This document shows, in pieces, positions 48,785-57,367 of a stretch of DNA of 64,000 nt. The DNA is from Bacteroides nordii WAL 11050 = JCM 12987 (GTDB lineage: Bacteria > Bacteroidota > Bacteroidia > Bacteroidales > Bacteroidaceae). Under the pieces are notes generated by a model. The model made no database searches and was not told the DNA's origin. It worked only from the letters and a program-made list of their open reading frames with translations. Within the stretch, counting starts at the first letter, position 1. The number at the start of each line of letters is the position of its first letter. Both the position numbers and the translations under genes were made by a program. The stretch is taken from assembly GCA_000613465.1 (NCBI GenBank), contig BAJA01000001.1, positions 186,001-250,000 on the forward strand, written 5' to 3'.

Positions 48785-49402
48785 ATGACATTTTTGGAAT
48801 TTAAGAATCAGCTATTCGATTTGGCATGCTTCAATATCTATCAGGTATATGCATGGCAATCGGATTTTGACCGTAATAGCCTTACTCGCTGGGTGAAGAA
48901 AGGATATCTTATCCGGTTACGGCAGGGATACTTTGCTTTCTCTGAATATAAGAGCAAACCGGATTATTTCCTTTATTTTGCCAACAGGATTTACCGTCCG
49001 TCCTATATCAGCTTGCATACAGCATTGTCGTTCTATGGGATGATACCGGAAGCGGTGGTACAGATTACCAGTGTGACAACCCTAAAAACAGCATCTTTCG
49101 TCAATGACTTCGGCGAATACTCTTATAAGAACGTCAAAGAAAACCTGATGTTCGGGTACGAGTTGAAGCCAATGGCAGACAATCATACCATACAGTTTGC
49201 CACACCCGAGAAGGCATTACTTGATTTGCTGTATCTTTATCCGTTCTATGATAGTGAGCAGGAATTGGAAGAATTGCGCTTGGATGAAGATTACCTGCAC
49301 GATGATTTAAACAAGGATTTACTGATGGACTACTGCGACATGTTTCAAAGCAAGGCACTTGATCATCGTGTAAAGTTACTTCTTAAAACTTACGATTTAT
49401 GA
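48785..49402 (+). CDS. abiEi: AbiEi-type antitoxin/transcriptional regulator
   Basis: A 205-residue protein with an N-terminal winged helix (SLTRWVKKGYLIRLRQGYFAF) and the AbiEi C-terminal domain (ISLHTALSFYGMIPE, FATPEKALLDLLYLYP). AbiEi proteins neutralise the AbiEii nucleotidyltransferase (type IV toxin-antitoxin) and repress the operon. It overlaps the toxin gene by 4 bp (ATGA). An inverted repeat covers its promoter. Confidence 0.88.
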   Translation: MTFLEFKNQLFDLACFNIYQVYAWQSDFDRNSLTRWVKKGYLIRLRQGYFAFSEYKSKPDYFLYFANRIYRPSYISLHTALSFYGMIPEAVVQITSVTTLKTASFVNDFGEYSYKNVKENLMFGYELKPMADNHTIQFATPEKALLDLLYLYPFYDSEQELEELRLDEDYLHDDLNKDLLMDYCDMFQSKALDHRVKLLLKTYDL

Positions 49403-50187
49403 TACAGATTGAACAGATAAGAAATTATTTTCCGGTTCAAATCCGTGGAAATTCGGGGTTCGATAAGCACATACTAAAAGAGTATTTACAGTTGATGATT
49501 CTGGATTACCTTTCTTCTACGCCAAACATCCAAAAGATGGCTTTTATCGGTGGGACAAACCTGCGTTTAGTAAAAGGGATAGACCGGTTTTCTGAAGATT
49601 TGGATTTTGACTGCAAAAACCTGTCGAAAGACGAGTTTATTGAAATGACAAACGGCGTAATTCAGTTTCTGGAACGTTCAGGATTACGCGTGGAGGCAAA
49701 AGATAAAAAAAATCCAAAGCTAACAGCCTTCCGGCGTAATATTCATTTTCCTGAACTGTTATTCGATTTGGGATTGAGCGGACATAAGGAAGAACGCTTT
49801 TTGATAAAGGTCGAAAGCCAATACCAAGGAATTGCTTATCCCCCTGTTATCACAAATATCAAAGGGTACGGATTCTTTTTCCCGTTTCCCGTTCCTTCTG
49901 ATGGTGTATTGTGCAGTATGAAAATTGCCGCCATGTTAGCCCGCGCCAAAGGACGTGATTTTTACGACCTGATGTTTTTGCTTTCGCAGTCAAAACCCGA
50001 TTACGATTTTCTTTCAAAGCGTTGCGGAGTACATAATTTGCAGGAGTTCAAACAGGCAGCAGGCGAATTGCTGAAAACAGTCGATTTGAAGAAGAAGCAA
50101 AAGGATTTTGAGCACTTGCTTTTCAATAAAGCGAATAGTGAGAAGATTTTGAGGTTTGGGGATTTCGTTAATTCGCTTACAGAATAA
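49399..50187 (+). CDS. abiEii: AbiEii-type nucleotidyltransferase toxin
   Basis: A 262-residue protein with the DNA polymerase-beta-like active site FIGGTNLRL and RFSEDLDFD (the two Asp), then KVESQYQG and a helical end. AbiEii toxins transfer nucleotides to RNA (tRNA acceptor ends in close relatives) and stop growth during phage infection. Near the right end of the element it also serves as a stability module: loss of the element would free the toxin. No odd features. Confidence 0.88.
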   Translation: MIQIEQIRNYFPVQIRGNSGFDKHILKEYLQLMILDYLSSTPNIQKMAFIGGTNLRLVKGIDRFSEDLDFDCKNLSKDEFIEMTNGVIQFLERSGLRVEAKDKKNPKLTAFRRNIHFPELLFDLGLSGHKEERFLIKVESQYQGIAYPPVITNIKGYGFFFPFPVPSDGVLCSMKIAAMLARAKGRDFYDLMFLLSQSKPDYDFLSKRCGVHNLQEFKQAAGELLKTVDLKKKQKDFEHLLFNKANSEKILRFGDFVNSLTE

Positions 50188-50404
50188 TTCGATGCGAAAT
50201 GCACATTTCGGAAATGACCGTTTCGGAACAATGGAAAGGCAAATTAAACAGCCGTAAATTTTACCGCCATAAAAATTACCTTCTATTTCTGTTATGCCCT
50301 ATTTTTGCTGCACAAGAGAAGTAAAAAGACTAATTATTTCAACTTTTCGGTCAAACAATGGATTAATTTAATATTCTTTCTTAACTTTGCAGTAACAATC
50401 GTGT
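50188..50404. other. gene-free right arm of the element, part 1
   Basis: AT-rich sequence after the AbiEii stop. Short tandem similarity occurs (AAATGCACATTTCGG then AAATGACCGTTTCGG near 50199-50226). A -7-like TAACTTTG lies at 50382-50389 without a matching -33 box. No coding potential is seen. Confidence 0.4.
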
Positions 50405-50646
50405 TAAATCACGGGCAAAACGATGAGAAATAATCGTGTGCTAAATCGTGTGGATTTTCCGATGAAAGAAAAGATAAGTCGGTGATTGTCAATGGTGATA
50501 CGTAAAGCGTTCACTTTCTGGTGGAAACAAATGCATATTACCCCTAATTTTGTAGATTTAAAGAAAGTACTTATCTTTGCTTTCAGTATTCTCCATGAGC
50601 AAACTATCGCAAAAGCACGTAGCAAATTAGTGGGTTAAATCATGGG
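50405..50646. repeat. right-end TAAATCGTGGG-type repeats, putative integrase arm sites
   Basis: TAAATCACGGG (50405-50415), TAAATCGTGTGG (50442-50453), a weaker CAAATTAGTGGG (50623-50634) and TAAATCATGGG (50636-50646) repeat the motif found next to the integrase gene at the left end. All right-end copies share one orientation; the left end has both. Confidence 0.6.
50549..50579 (+). promoter_or_regulatory. outward-facing promoter at the right end of the element
   Basis: TTTG (50549-50552), exactly 19 bases, TATCTTTG (50572-50579): a full consensus Bacteroides promoter pointing toward attR. No gene follows inside the element. In the excised circle it would point across the joined att site toward the integrase end. 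Confidence 0.65.
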
Positions 50647-50708
50647 ATATGCTTGAAGCTAAAAATATAAAGTTTTAAATATCAGCGTGGTAACTCTGTA
50701 AGGAGAAT

Positions 50709-50722
50709 CCCAGGCGGATCAC
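50709..50722 (+). other. attR: attR core, right end of integrated element
   Basis: CCCAGGCGGATCAC, identical to the tRNA-Lys 3' end at 20909-20922. There is no tRNA body upstream of it here. Chromosomal sequence with the original tRNA terminator follows. Confidence 0.88.
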
Positions 50723-50755
50723 CAAGAAGCTGGAAAAACCAGACAATAAAAAGAC

Positions 50756-50791
50756 AACTCCTACAATATCAAGGTATTGTAGGAGTTTTTC
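50756..50791 (+). terminator. terminator, probably the original one of tRNA-Lys
   Basis: AACTCCTACAATA (50756-50768) pairs perfectly with TATTGTAGGAGTT (50775-50787), followed by TTT. It lies 34 bp after attR, as the terminator does after tRNA-Lys on the left, so it would have served the tRNA before insertion. Confidence 0.85.
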
Positions 50792-50890
50792 CTTGTATAA
50801 TGTCCGTGACCTAAGACACGAAATAGTCACAATTATCACATACTATCCTAAACAATTTACGGAAAATATATTGATTCCCATTTCAAATCA

Positions 50891-51664
50891 TCATATGTTA
50901 TCTTTAAGAAACCCACACGGAATAGATATAACCTTCATTTTCTCAATAATATTATCTATTAGCCCAATGAAATGCTCTTCATCTTGATAGACGGAAACAA
51001 TAAAACGTCCTCCCTCATCAATACTCTTGTAACCAATCTGTTTATACCATTCTATTTTATCGGCCATCTTTTCACCGTATTCCAGATCATCTGTCATTCC
51101 AAAATGTTCCCAGTGAAAGACAGTCCGAGTTTCTTTATTATATACGGTAAAGTCAGGGTATCGTTCTTTACCAGCAGCAACTAAAAGACGTTCATAATAA
51201 ACATCGAATATCTCTACCGCCAATAACCGATTCATTATATTAAGTTCTTGTATAGATCGGACCATTGTTCCATTGGCTGCCCGATATTTTTTATTTCCTC
51301 TAAAGAACTGGCTTTTATCCGGATGCGAACTGGCAATATTCTTATTTTCTGACGTCGTTTTTTTAGAGTAAACTCTTAATGGAGGAAAGAAGTACCATTG
51401 ATAAAAACTTTTATTAGAGGTGTCAACCTTCACATTCTTGATAATTTGAGTTAATACTCCCCGGTCGTGCATCCTACGCATAAAACCATTAAATTCTTTA
51501 GCTGATGCGAAATGTTGTCTAAAATCATCTTTATGTTTCAAAAACTCATATATATCTGTACTTCTTACTGTTTTCGTATTGACCATCATAGCAAAATACT
51601 CTCCAATGTACTTGTTAATGGTCATTAGTAAACTATATTCTTTCGGAAGTGATTCCATTTTCAA
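50891..51664 (-). CDS. PD-(D/E)XK-like protein of unknown function
   Basis: A 257-residue protein. RYPDFTVYNKETRTVFHWEHFG (Asp, then Glu 13-14 residues on) has the spacing of a PD-(D/E)XK nuclease core, and the segment before it (NRLLAVEIFDVYYERLLVA) the usual first-helix Glu. The first half is helical and basic, maybe DNA-binding. The strict Lys after the Glu is replaced by His-Phe, so activity is uncertain. It lies outside the element, facing attR. The start may be Met1 or Met3. Confidence 0.55.
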   Translation of the reverse strand: MKMESLPKEYSLLMTINKYIGEYFAMMVNTKTVRSTDIYEFLKHKDDFRQHFASAKEFNGFMRRMHDRGVLTQIIKNVKVDTSNKSFYQWYFFPPLRVYSKKTTSENKNIASSHPDKSQFFRGNKKYRAANGTMVRSIQELNIMNRLLAVEIFDVYYERLLVAAGKERYPDFTVYNKETRTVFHWEHFGMTDDLEYGEKMADKIEWYKQIGYKSIDEGGRFIVSVYQDEEHFIGLIDNIIEKMKVISIPCGFLKDNI

Positions 51665-52031
51665 TAGATTAAGTTTTATATTTTAATTATTGGTATCTAT
51701 AATTTCGATCTTTACTTGTTGTGCTGTTTTTTTATACAAGTCCAAATCAGGAATACCATTCTATTTATCATTTAATCTCTGATTCTAAATACGAATAATC
51801 TTTTCTCGGATTTTTCAACTCAGTTTACAAATATATCTATAAAAAAAGATTCAAGAAATATTTTTCCAAGTTTTTTAAACAGTATATCTTCAAAATAAAT
51901 ACTTTCCCGTTTTAGTTATTTCTTCCCTATGAAATGAAATCTTCTCATACCTCTTATATAGTAGAAAATGAATCTACAAATCAATTCTATAAATAATCAG
52001 TCTTAAAAAAATAAGAGTTCGATTCATCATG
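51665..52031. other. gene-free AT-rich gap
   Basis: About 370 bp very rich in A and T with stops in all frames. No hairpin of note. It separates the reverse-strand PD-(D/E)XK gene from a decayed forward lipoprotein gene. Confidence 0.4.
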
Positions 52032-52093
52032 TAACTTTGCAATTTTTACACCAAATTTGTATTTACATAATATAATAGTAAAACTACACGATA

Positions 52094-52371
52094 TGAAAAC
52101 TAAAAAATATTCGGAACACTCTGACTATTCCTTTCTGCACTCTGCTTCGCAGGCTGTTTAAACAATGATGATTCACAAGATAAAGTTGAAACCATTAAAA
52201 TGTTTGTTTCAGCAGAAATGAGCATGTATCAACTTTGAGAAGCATCTGATCCTATTGAATGTATGTTAGTAAAAGAAGAAAAAGAAAACGACATTAGCTA
52301 ATCCTCCAGCAGATGGAGGTAGTATTAGATATCAATTGATAGAAATATTATCGAAAGATAAAGTAGAATAG
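52094..52371 (+). pseudogene. decayed small lipoprotein gene (DUF4377-like)
   Basis: ATG at 52094 begins MKTKKY, but the continuing protein lies in other frames: CLNNDDSQDKVETIKMFVSA, then DPIECMLVKEEKEND, then NPPADGGSIRYQLIEILS to stop 52369-52371. Several frame changes and stops occur in 280 bp, so this is a true relic and not one base error. The pieces resemble DUF4377-type Bacteroides lipoproteins. A -7 box TAACTTTG (52032-52039) remains upstream. Confidence 0.6.
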
Positions 52372-52529
52372 AAAATTATGTAGTTTCCTGTTAGAAAGTA
52401 TATCATAAATTATGCTTAAGGAGAAGTTATAGAAAACAATTTTCAGATCGGATAAATTTGAATTTAAAAGCCCAGACTTATCCGATCCGAAAATCAACCA
52501 TTAAATATACACATCCAGATTTCTTTAGA

Positions 52530-53117
52530 TCAACGAATAAAATTAGTTCGAATAGCAGATTCTATTTCAGGATACTTTTTTTCTTTAGCAATGTTTTCCA
52601 ACAACCATGCCATATTTTTACCTAACATCCGCATTGTCTGCAGACCTTCCGCATCTTGCAAAGCATCTCCAGGTAACATCCCATGTACAATATTCCAGTA
52701 CTGAGAGGAAACAACAGGCATGTGATTAATTGTAAAATACTTATTCAACCGGTCAAGAGTTGCACTCGCTCCTCCCCTTCTGCAAACAGTTACCGCTGCA
52801 GCAGGCTTGTACTTCATCAAATCCGAACTTGAATAAAAAACCCGGTCAAGCAGAGCACACAGTGAACCATTAGGCCCTGCATAATAAGTTGGTGAACCCA
52901 CTATTAATCCGTCAATTCCATCTTCCAGTTGTTTTCTGATTCTATCGTACAATTCATCTTGAAAAACACATCGTTCCAACTCTCTGCAACGATTACAAGC
53001 GATGCAACCTTGCATGGCCTTTACCCCAATTGAAACGATTTCTGTTTCCACTCCATTCTCATTTAAAGTTTTAGCCACTTCTGACAAAGCAATATGAGTA
53101 TTCCCACCCTTTCGTGG
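52530..53117 (-). pseudogene. flavodoxin-family NAD(P)H-dependent reductase, start frameshifted
   Basis: From Met at 53087 there are 185 residues with the Cys pattern CIACNRC and the flavin motif GSPTYYAG of the iron-sulphur flavoprotein/NADPH-FMN reductase branch. The expected N-terminal phosphate loop SPRKGGNTHIAL lies just upstream in the same frame (to about 53117), but no start codon is found there; the first beta-strand (KFYIL) is in another frame, so a one-base shift near 53110 is likely. The family reduces quinones or metals with FMN. Substrate unknown. Confidence 0.7.
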
Positions 53118-53131
53118 GCTACAAGATATAA

Positions 53132-53425
53132 AATTTTATAACAAACTGATTTACTATATTTTATATAATATATAAAAGAGTAGTTATATAATTTAGTACC
53201 ATTTTGGCACCACTATTTAGCCAACGTAAATAAAATCAAGGGATGGTGCAAATGGCATTGGATAATTAATTTCTCCGGCTGCATAAACCACATTCGTTTA
53301 CCGTCCTCAAATCTGTCAACACTTTCCAGAGGTAATCAGAGGTTTATTTGAATCTCCAACAAATGACGAATTGTTGATTTTGCATCTATATTTCGTAATT
53401 TACCTACAATAATTGAATTTATGAC
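53132..53425. other. gap with possible coding remnant on reverse strand
   Basis: About 290 bp. On the reverse strand, about 53320 down to 53215 reads like protein (DRFEDGKRMWFMQPEKLII is a piece) but lacks a start and soon meets a stop. No other structure was seen apart from the promoter at 53426-53455. Confidence 0.3.
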
Positions 53426-53455
53426 TTGCTGTACAAGATTTTATTTGTATCTTTG
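53426..53455 (+). promoter_or_regulatory. promoter of the AAA/RloB/Thoeris operon
   Basis: TTG (53426-53428), 19 bases, TATCTTTG (53448-53455). The transcript would start about 20 bp before ATG 53484. It is the only clear promoter before five close-packed defence genes. Confidence 0.65.
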
Positions 53456-53483
53456 CACCATACAATAGATAAAATCAATAATT

Positions 53484-54782
53484 ATGATAGCAGAGTTCAG
53501 CATTGAGAATTTTTTCTCCATTAAATCGGTTCAAAAAATCAGTTTTGAGCCATCGGCAGATACTTTTATGTCTAATGAGTATTCGTATGAAGTTAAGGAC
53601 GGGGTAAGATTGCTGAAAGTGGGAATCATCTACGGTGCCAACGCTTCCGGTAAAACGAATATATTGAATGCCATCGAATTTTTCAAGATGTTGGTTTTGA
53701 GAATGCCTAAAGACCGGACCGAGAAAACCGGGGTTGTCCCTTTCATGTTGGATGATACTTCAAGGAACGAAAAGACAAAGATGTCAATGGTGTTCTATAT
53801 CAATCAGTCGAAGTACATTCTCAGTTTTGAATTGGACGCAAAGCATATCTATTCCGAGACATTGATTGTTTATGATTCCATTCGCCCGACCAAGCTGTAT
53901 AACCGAAGTTATGATACCGTGACAGATTCCTCGACTATCGACTTTGGCGTAAATCTGAAAATGACAAAGAAAAGCCAGGATGTAATTTCCGGCAACACTA
54001 TCAATAATTGCAGTGTGCTTGCCGCATTTGGCAAAAGCAATGTGGAACGGACAAGGCTGAATGATGTGTACGATTATTTTGCCAAGCAGGTCAAAGATGT
54101 ATTGGCTCCCGGTATGTTGCTTTCGGGATATGTCAAATCACGATTGGATAAAGACGAGGCAGGAGATTTGAAGAAATTCATTTTAAATTTCCTGAAAGCG
54201 TCCGATTTCAATATAGAAGATGTGGTATTAAACGAAGAGGAAGAGCTGATTACCCCTGAATTGGAACAACTGATTCAGAATGCCCCTATTGATAAAGATG
54301 CAAAGGCTGAAATGCTTAGAAAGGGGAAAATTACAAATACGGAACTGACCTTCAAGCATAAGGCTGGCGATAAAGTATATGATTTGTCGGAAGAATACGA
54401 GTCCAATGGCACTATGAGATTCCTGGGAATGGCGGTGATACTGAATTTCCTGTTAAAGACCAATCGGTTTGTACCCATTGATGAAGTGGAGACAAGTATT
54501 CATTATGAACTGTTGGCTTATTTCCTGAAAGTCTTTCTGGCAAACAGCGACGGAACATCCCAAATGCTCCTGACCACACATGACATCAATCTTCTCAACG
54601 AGGATTTCATTCGCCGTGATACGATATGGTTCACCGACAAAGACGAACTTGGCGAAACTAAAATAGTACGCCTGTCTTCTTTGGGACTGCATAAGAATCT
54701 TTCCCCATACAATGCTTACAAGCAGGGAAAATTGGTAAAGTTGCCGTTCTTGGGTAGTCAGTATATCAACCTGAATGACTAA
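53484..54782 (+). CDS. AAA family ATPase, AbiLi/RloA-like
   Basis: A 432-residue ATPase: Walker A YGANASGKTN (about residues 50-59), a long insert, Walker B PIDEVETSIHY (about 330-340) and TTHDINLLN. This is the OLD/RloA class ATPase that pairs with RloB proteins; the pair is known as AbiLi/AbiLii abortive-infection or retron/anticodon-nuclease-linked systems. It should act as the sensor/energy part. It overlaps the RloB gene by 8 bp if the latter starts at 54775. No damage is seen. Confidence 0.85.
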   Translation: MIAEFSIENFFSIKSVQKISFEPSADTFMSNEYSYEVKDGVRLLKVGIIYGANASGKTNILNAIEFFKMLVLRMPKDRTEKTGVVPFMLDDTSRNEKTKMSMVFYINQSKYILSFELDAKHIYSETLIVYDSIRPTKLYNRSYDTVTDSSTIDFGVNLKMTKKSQDVISGNTINNCSVLAAFGKSNVERTRLNDVYDYFAKQVKDVLAPGMLLSGYVKSRLDKDEAGDLKKFILNFLKASDFNIEDVVLNEEEELITPELEQLIQNAPIDKDAKAEMLRKGKITNTELTFKHKAGDKVYDLSEEYESNGTMRFLGMAVILNFLLKTNRFVPIDEVETSIHYELLAYFLKVFLANSDGTSQMLLTTHDINLLNEDFIRRDTIWFTDKDELGETKIVRLSSLGLHKNLSPYNAYKQGKLVKLPFLGSQYINLND

Positions 54783-55395
54783 TGATATGGGACGGACAGT
54801 AACAAAAAGTATCGCCATCATAGGCGAAGGAGAAACGGAATGGTTCTATTTCGACTCTCTGAGGATTGCGTGTCGGTATCCTTTCAAGGTTGCGCCGGAT
54901 TTTCCGCAGCACAGCGACATCAATCATATTTTGAAACTGGTAGAATCCTATTTGAACAAGCAATACGACTTTATCGTATGCCTGTTTGATATGGACAGAT
55001 TATTCCAGTTTCCATCTGAAATGCAGTTGTATCAGCGGGCAAAGAAAGAGTATAGCAAGAAGAAATATGCCGGAAAGGTTCTGTTCGTAGAAACGAATCC
55101 CTGCACGGAGTTTTGGTTTCTACTCCATTTCTTGCCTAATGTGGTTTGTCGGCGATATGAAAGTTACGACCAACTGCTTCCCGTATTGCAGAAATATATG
55201 CCGGGGTATGAAAAGACAAAGCGATATTTCATACGCACCAACCTCTATAAATACCTGACAGAGAATGGCGATTTGGAACGGGCGATGTCAAACTCAGAAA
55301 AGTTATGTCAACTTTGCAAGGAATCGCCAGAGGATTTGAAAGCATACTCAGAGATTCACCAGGTTATCAAATTATTAAATAATAATTCTATATGA
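54775..55395 (+). CDS. RloB family Toprim-like protein, AbiLii-like
   Basis: A 206-residue protein. IIGEGETEWFYFDSL (Glu pair) and VCLFDMDRLFQF (DxD) are the Toprim-like active site of RloB; VLFVETNPCTEFWFLLHF is the family's other conserved block. It is the probable nuclease effector of the preceding ATPase. ATG 54787 (MGRTVTKS) is a possible alternative start that would avoid the overlap. Its stop overlaps the next gene by 4 bp, so it is coupled to the Thoeris genes. Confidence 0.85.
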   Translation: MTNDMGRTVTKSIAIIGEGETEWFYFDSLRIACRYPFKVAPDFPQHSDINHILKLVESYLNKQYDFIVCLFDMDRLFQFPSEMQLYQRAKKEYSKKKYAGKVLFVETNPCTEFWFLLHFLPNVVCRRYESYDQLLPVLQKYMPGYEKTKRYFIRTNLYKYLTENGDLERAMSNSEKLCQLCKESPEDLKAYSEIHQVIKLLNNNSI

Positions 55396-55940
55396 CAAAA
55401 AGACAAGTATTTTACAGTTTTCATTTTAAGAATGACTCATGGAGAGCCGGACAGGTTCGGAATATTGGAGTAGTAGAAGGAAATATGCCAGTTTCTTCCA
55501 ATGATTGGGAAGAGGTTAAGCGCAAAGGTGATGATTCTATTAAAAGGTGGATTGATACTCATATGGATTATCGCTCTTGTGTTATTGTATTAATCGGTTC
55601 TGATACTGCATCAAGAGAGTGGTGTAGGTATGAAATTAAACATGCATGGAAAGAGGGCAAAGGAGTTGTTGGTATTTATGTGCATAATCTAAAGAACATT
55701 GAAGGAGAGCAGGATATAAAAGGAGATAATCCATTCAAATTATTCTGTATTGATAAGACATTTAACTATATAATCGAACATAAACATCCAGCTGATAGTA
55801 ACGAAATTAATTTGTCCGAAATATGTAAGACTTATGATCCTCCATATAAAATCAGTACCAATGTGTATGATTATATCAAAGAGCATATAAATGAGTGGGT
55901 AGAAGAGGCCATTAGAATTCGTAATCAGTATCCTAAATAA
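55392..55940 (+). CDS. thsB1: Thoeris ThsB-like TIR protein (first)
   Basis: A 182-residue single-domain TIR protein of the DUF1863/ThsB type. QVFYSFHFKNDSWRAGQVRN is the N-terminal strand and loop, VIVLIGSDTASREWCRYEI holds the catalytic-type Glu (about residue 80). ThsB senses phage and makes a cyclic ADP-ribose isomer signal from NAD+. ATG at 55392 overlaps the RloB stop. The SIR2 gene starts 9 bp later. This copy differs strongly from the second TIR gene. Confidence 0.88.
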   Translation: MTKRQVFYSFHFKNDSWRAGQVRNIGVVEGNMPVSSNDWEEVKRKGDDSIKRWIDTHMDYRSCVIVLIGSDTASREWCRYEIKHAWKEGKGVVGIYVHNLKNIEGEQDIKGDNPFKLFCIDKTFNYIIEHKHPADSNEINLSEICKTYDPPYKISTNVYDYIKEHINEWVEEAIRIRNQYPK

Positions 55941-55949
55941 ATTTTTGTT

Positions 55950-57365
55950 ATGCCAATAAATAAAAATGTTTTCATAAAGAATTATCTTAGTGCTCTTAAT
56001 AATGGTGATGCTGCTATATTTGCAGGTGCTGGATTGTCTGCTCCAAGTGGATGCGTTAATTGGAAGCAATTGCTAAGAGAGATTGCCGAGGAATTGGAGC
56101 TTGATATTGAAAAGGAGTCAGATTTGGTAGCGATAGCACAATACTATTACAATAAAAATGGATGTAATCGAACAAAATTAAATGATATAATTAAAGATGC
56201 TTTCCAGACAGGAAAACAACCAAATGTTAATCATAATATACTCGCTAAATTGCCTATTTTTACATATTGGACCACAAACTATGATAAACTAATAGAAAAG
56301 GCATTGGAGAATAATGGTAAGATCTGTGATATAAAAACTTGTTGTGCGAACCTCACGACTACTTTAAAAGGACGCAATGTTGTAGTTTATAAAATGCATG
56401 GAGATGTTGATCATCCAGAAGATGCTGTATTGATTCGCGATGACTATGAGTCATATAATCAAGAAAAGGCGCCTTTTATAAATACATTATCCGGAGACTT
56501 AATGACAAAAACATTTTTGTTTATAGGCTTTAGTTTTACGGATCCTAATTTTTATTATATATGTGCACATTTAAGGGCACGTCTAAAAGGAAATATGAGG
56601 GAACATTATTGTTTCCTGAAAGATGTTTCTAAAACAGATTATAAAGATGAGGACGAATTTAAATATGAGAAGAGAAAACTATCATATTTTATTGATGACT
56701 TAAAACGATTCAATATAAAAACCGTGCTTATTCAAGAATACTCAGAGATAACTGAAATATTACAAAGTATAAAGAGGGTTTATAATGGTCGTACAGTATA
56801 TCTATCTGGTGCGGCAGCTGAATACAACCCAGATGGTAAAGACGCATATGAAAAATTTATAAGTAAATTAAGCGGTCGCTTAATTTACGAAGGATATAAA
56901 ATAGTTTCAGGATATGGTTTAGGTGTGGGTAGTGCGGTAATAAGTGGTGCTCTTTCTGAAATATATTATAATCAGAAAAAATCGCTTACAGACCAATTAA
57001 TTCTGAGACCTTTTCCACAAGGTGACGATGCAAAAGAAATGTGGGAAACTTATAGACAAGACATGATATCTTATAGTGGTATATCAATCTTCTTGTTGGG
57101 TAATAAGAAAGAAAGTGGAACTATTGTTCCATCTAATGGAATGCGGTCAGAATATGAAATTTCAAAAGAACAGGGTAACTTCCTAATCCCTATTGGTAGA
57201 ACAGGATATATATCTAAAGAATTATGGAATGAGTTATTGGAAGAAAGACAAGACGACCATACTTTTGATATTTATCGACATGATATTGAGTCTTTGGGCG
57301 ATGATACAAAAACATTAGACGAAGTAATAGAAATAGTAATAGAGTTAATTAAAAAAGTAAAATAA
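55950..57365 (+). CDS. thsA: Thoeris ThsA: SIR2 NADase with C-terminal SLOG/STALD domain
   Basis: The 471-residue product has an N-terminal SIR2 domain (FAGAGLSAPSG, residues 24-34; WTTNYDKLI about 106-114; KMHGDVDHP about 148-156; FIGFSFTDPNF) and from about residue 280 a SLOG/STALD domain (TVYLSGAAAEYN, IVSGYGLGVGSAVISGAL). This is type I ThsA. Binding of the TIR-made signal to the STALD pocket triggers tetramer or filament formation and NAD+ depletion. Flanked on both sides by TIR genes in a tight operon. Confidence 0.92.
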   Translation: MPINKNVFIKNYLSALNNGDAAIFAGAGLSAPSGCVNWKQLLREIAEELELDIEKESDLVAIAQYYYNKNGCNRTKLNDIIKDAFQTGKQPNVNHNILAKLPIFTYWTTNYDKLIEKALENNGKICDIKTCCANLTTTLKGRNVVVYKMHGDVDHPEDAVLIRDDYESYNQEKAPFINTLSGDLMTKTFLFIGFSFTDPNFYYICAHLRARLKGNMREHYCFLKDVSKTDYKDEDEFKYEKRKLSYFIDDLKRFNIKTVLIQEYSEITEILQSIKRVYNGRTVYLSGAAAEYNPDGKDAYEKFISKLSGRLIYEGYKIVSGYGLGVGSAVISGALSEIYYNQKKSLTDQLILRPFPQGDDAKEMWETYRQDMISYSGISIFLLGNKKESGTIVPSNGMRSEYEISKEQGNFLIPIGRTGYISKELWNELLEERQDDHTFDIYRHDIESLGDDTKTLDEVIEIVIELIKKVK

Positions 57366-57367
57366 CT

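Larger units (their letters stand above)
20909..50722. mobile_element. integrative mobilizable element in tRNA-Lys, about 29.8 kb
   Basis: The boundaries are 14-bp direct repeats (attL 20909-20922, attR 50709-50722). Inside: a tyrosine integrase next to attL, HTH/excisionase-like genes, a BfmA/BfmB-type relaxase module with an RteC-like gene, and three cargo blocks (metal/siderophore uptake, Wadjet-like operon, AbiE toxin-antitoxin). No type IV secretion or TraG-like coupling gene is present, so transfer would rely on a helper conjugative element. Several element genes carry frameshifts (ZIP, TonB receptor, RteC-like, relaxase, TPR-HEPN), so present mobility depends on whether these are real. 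Confidence 0.85.
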
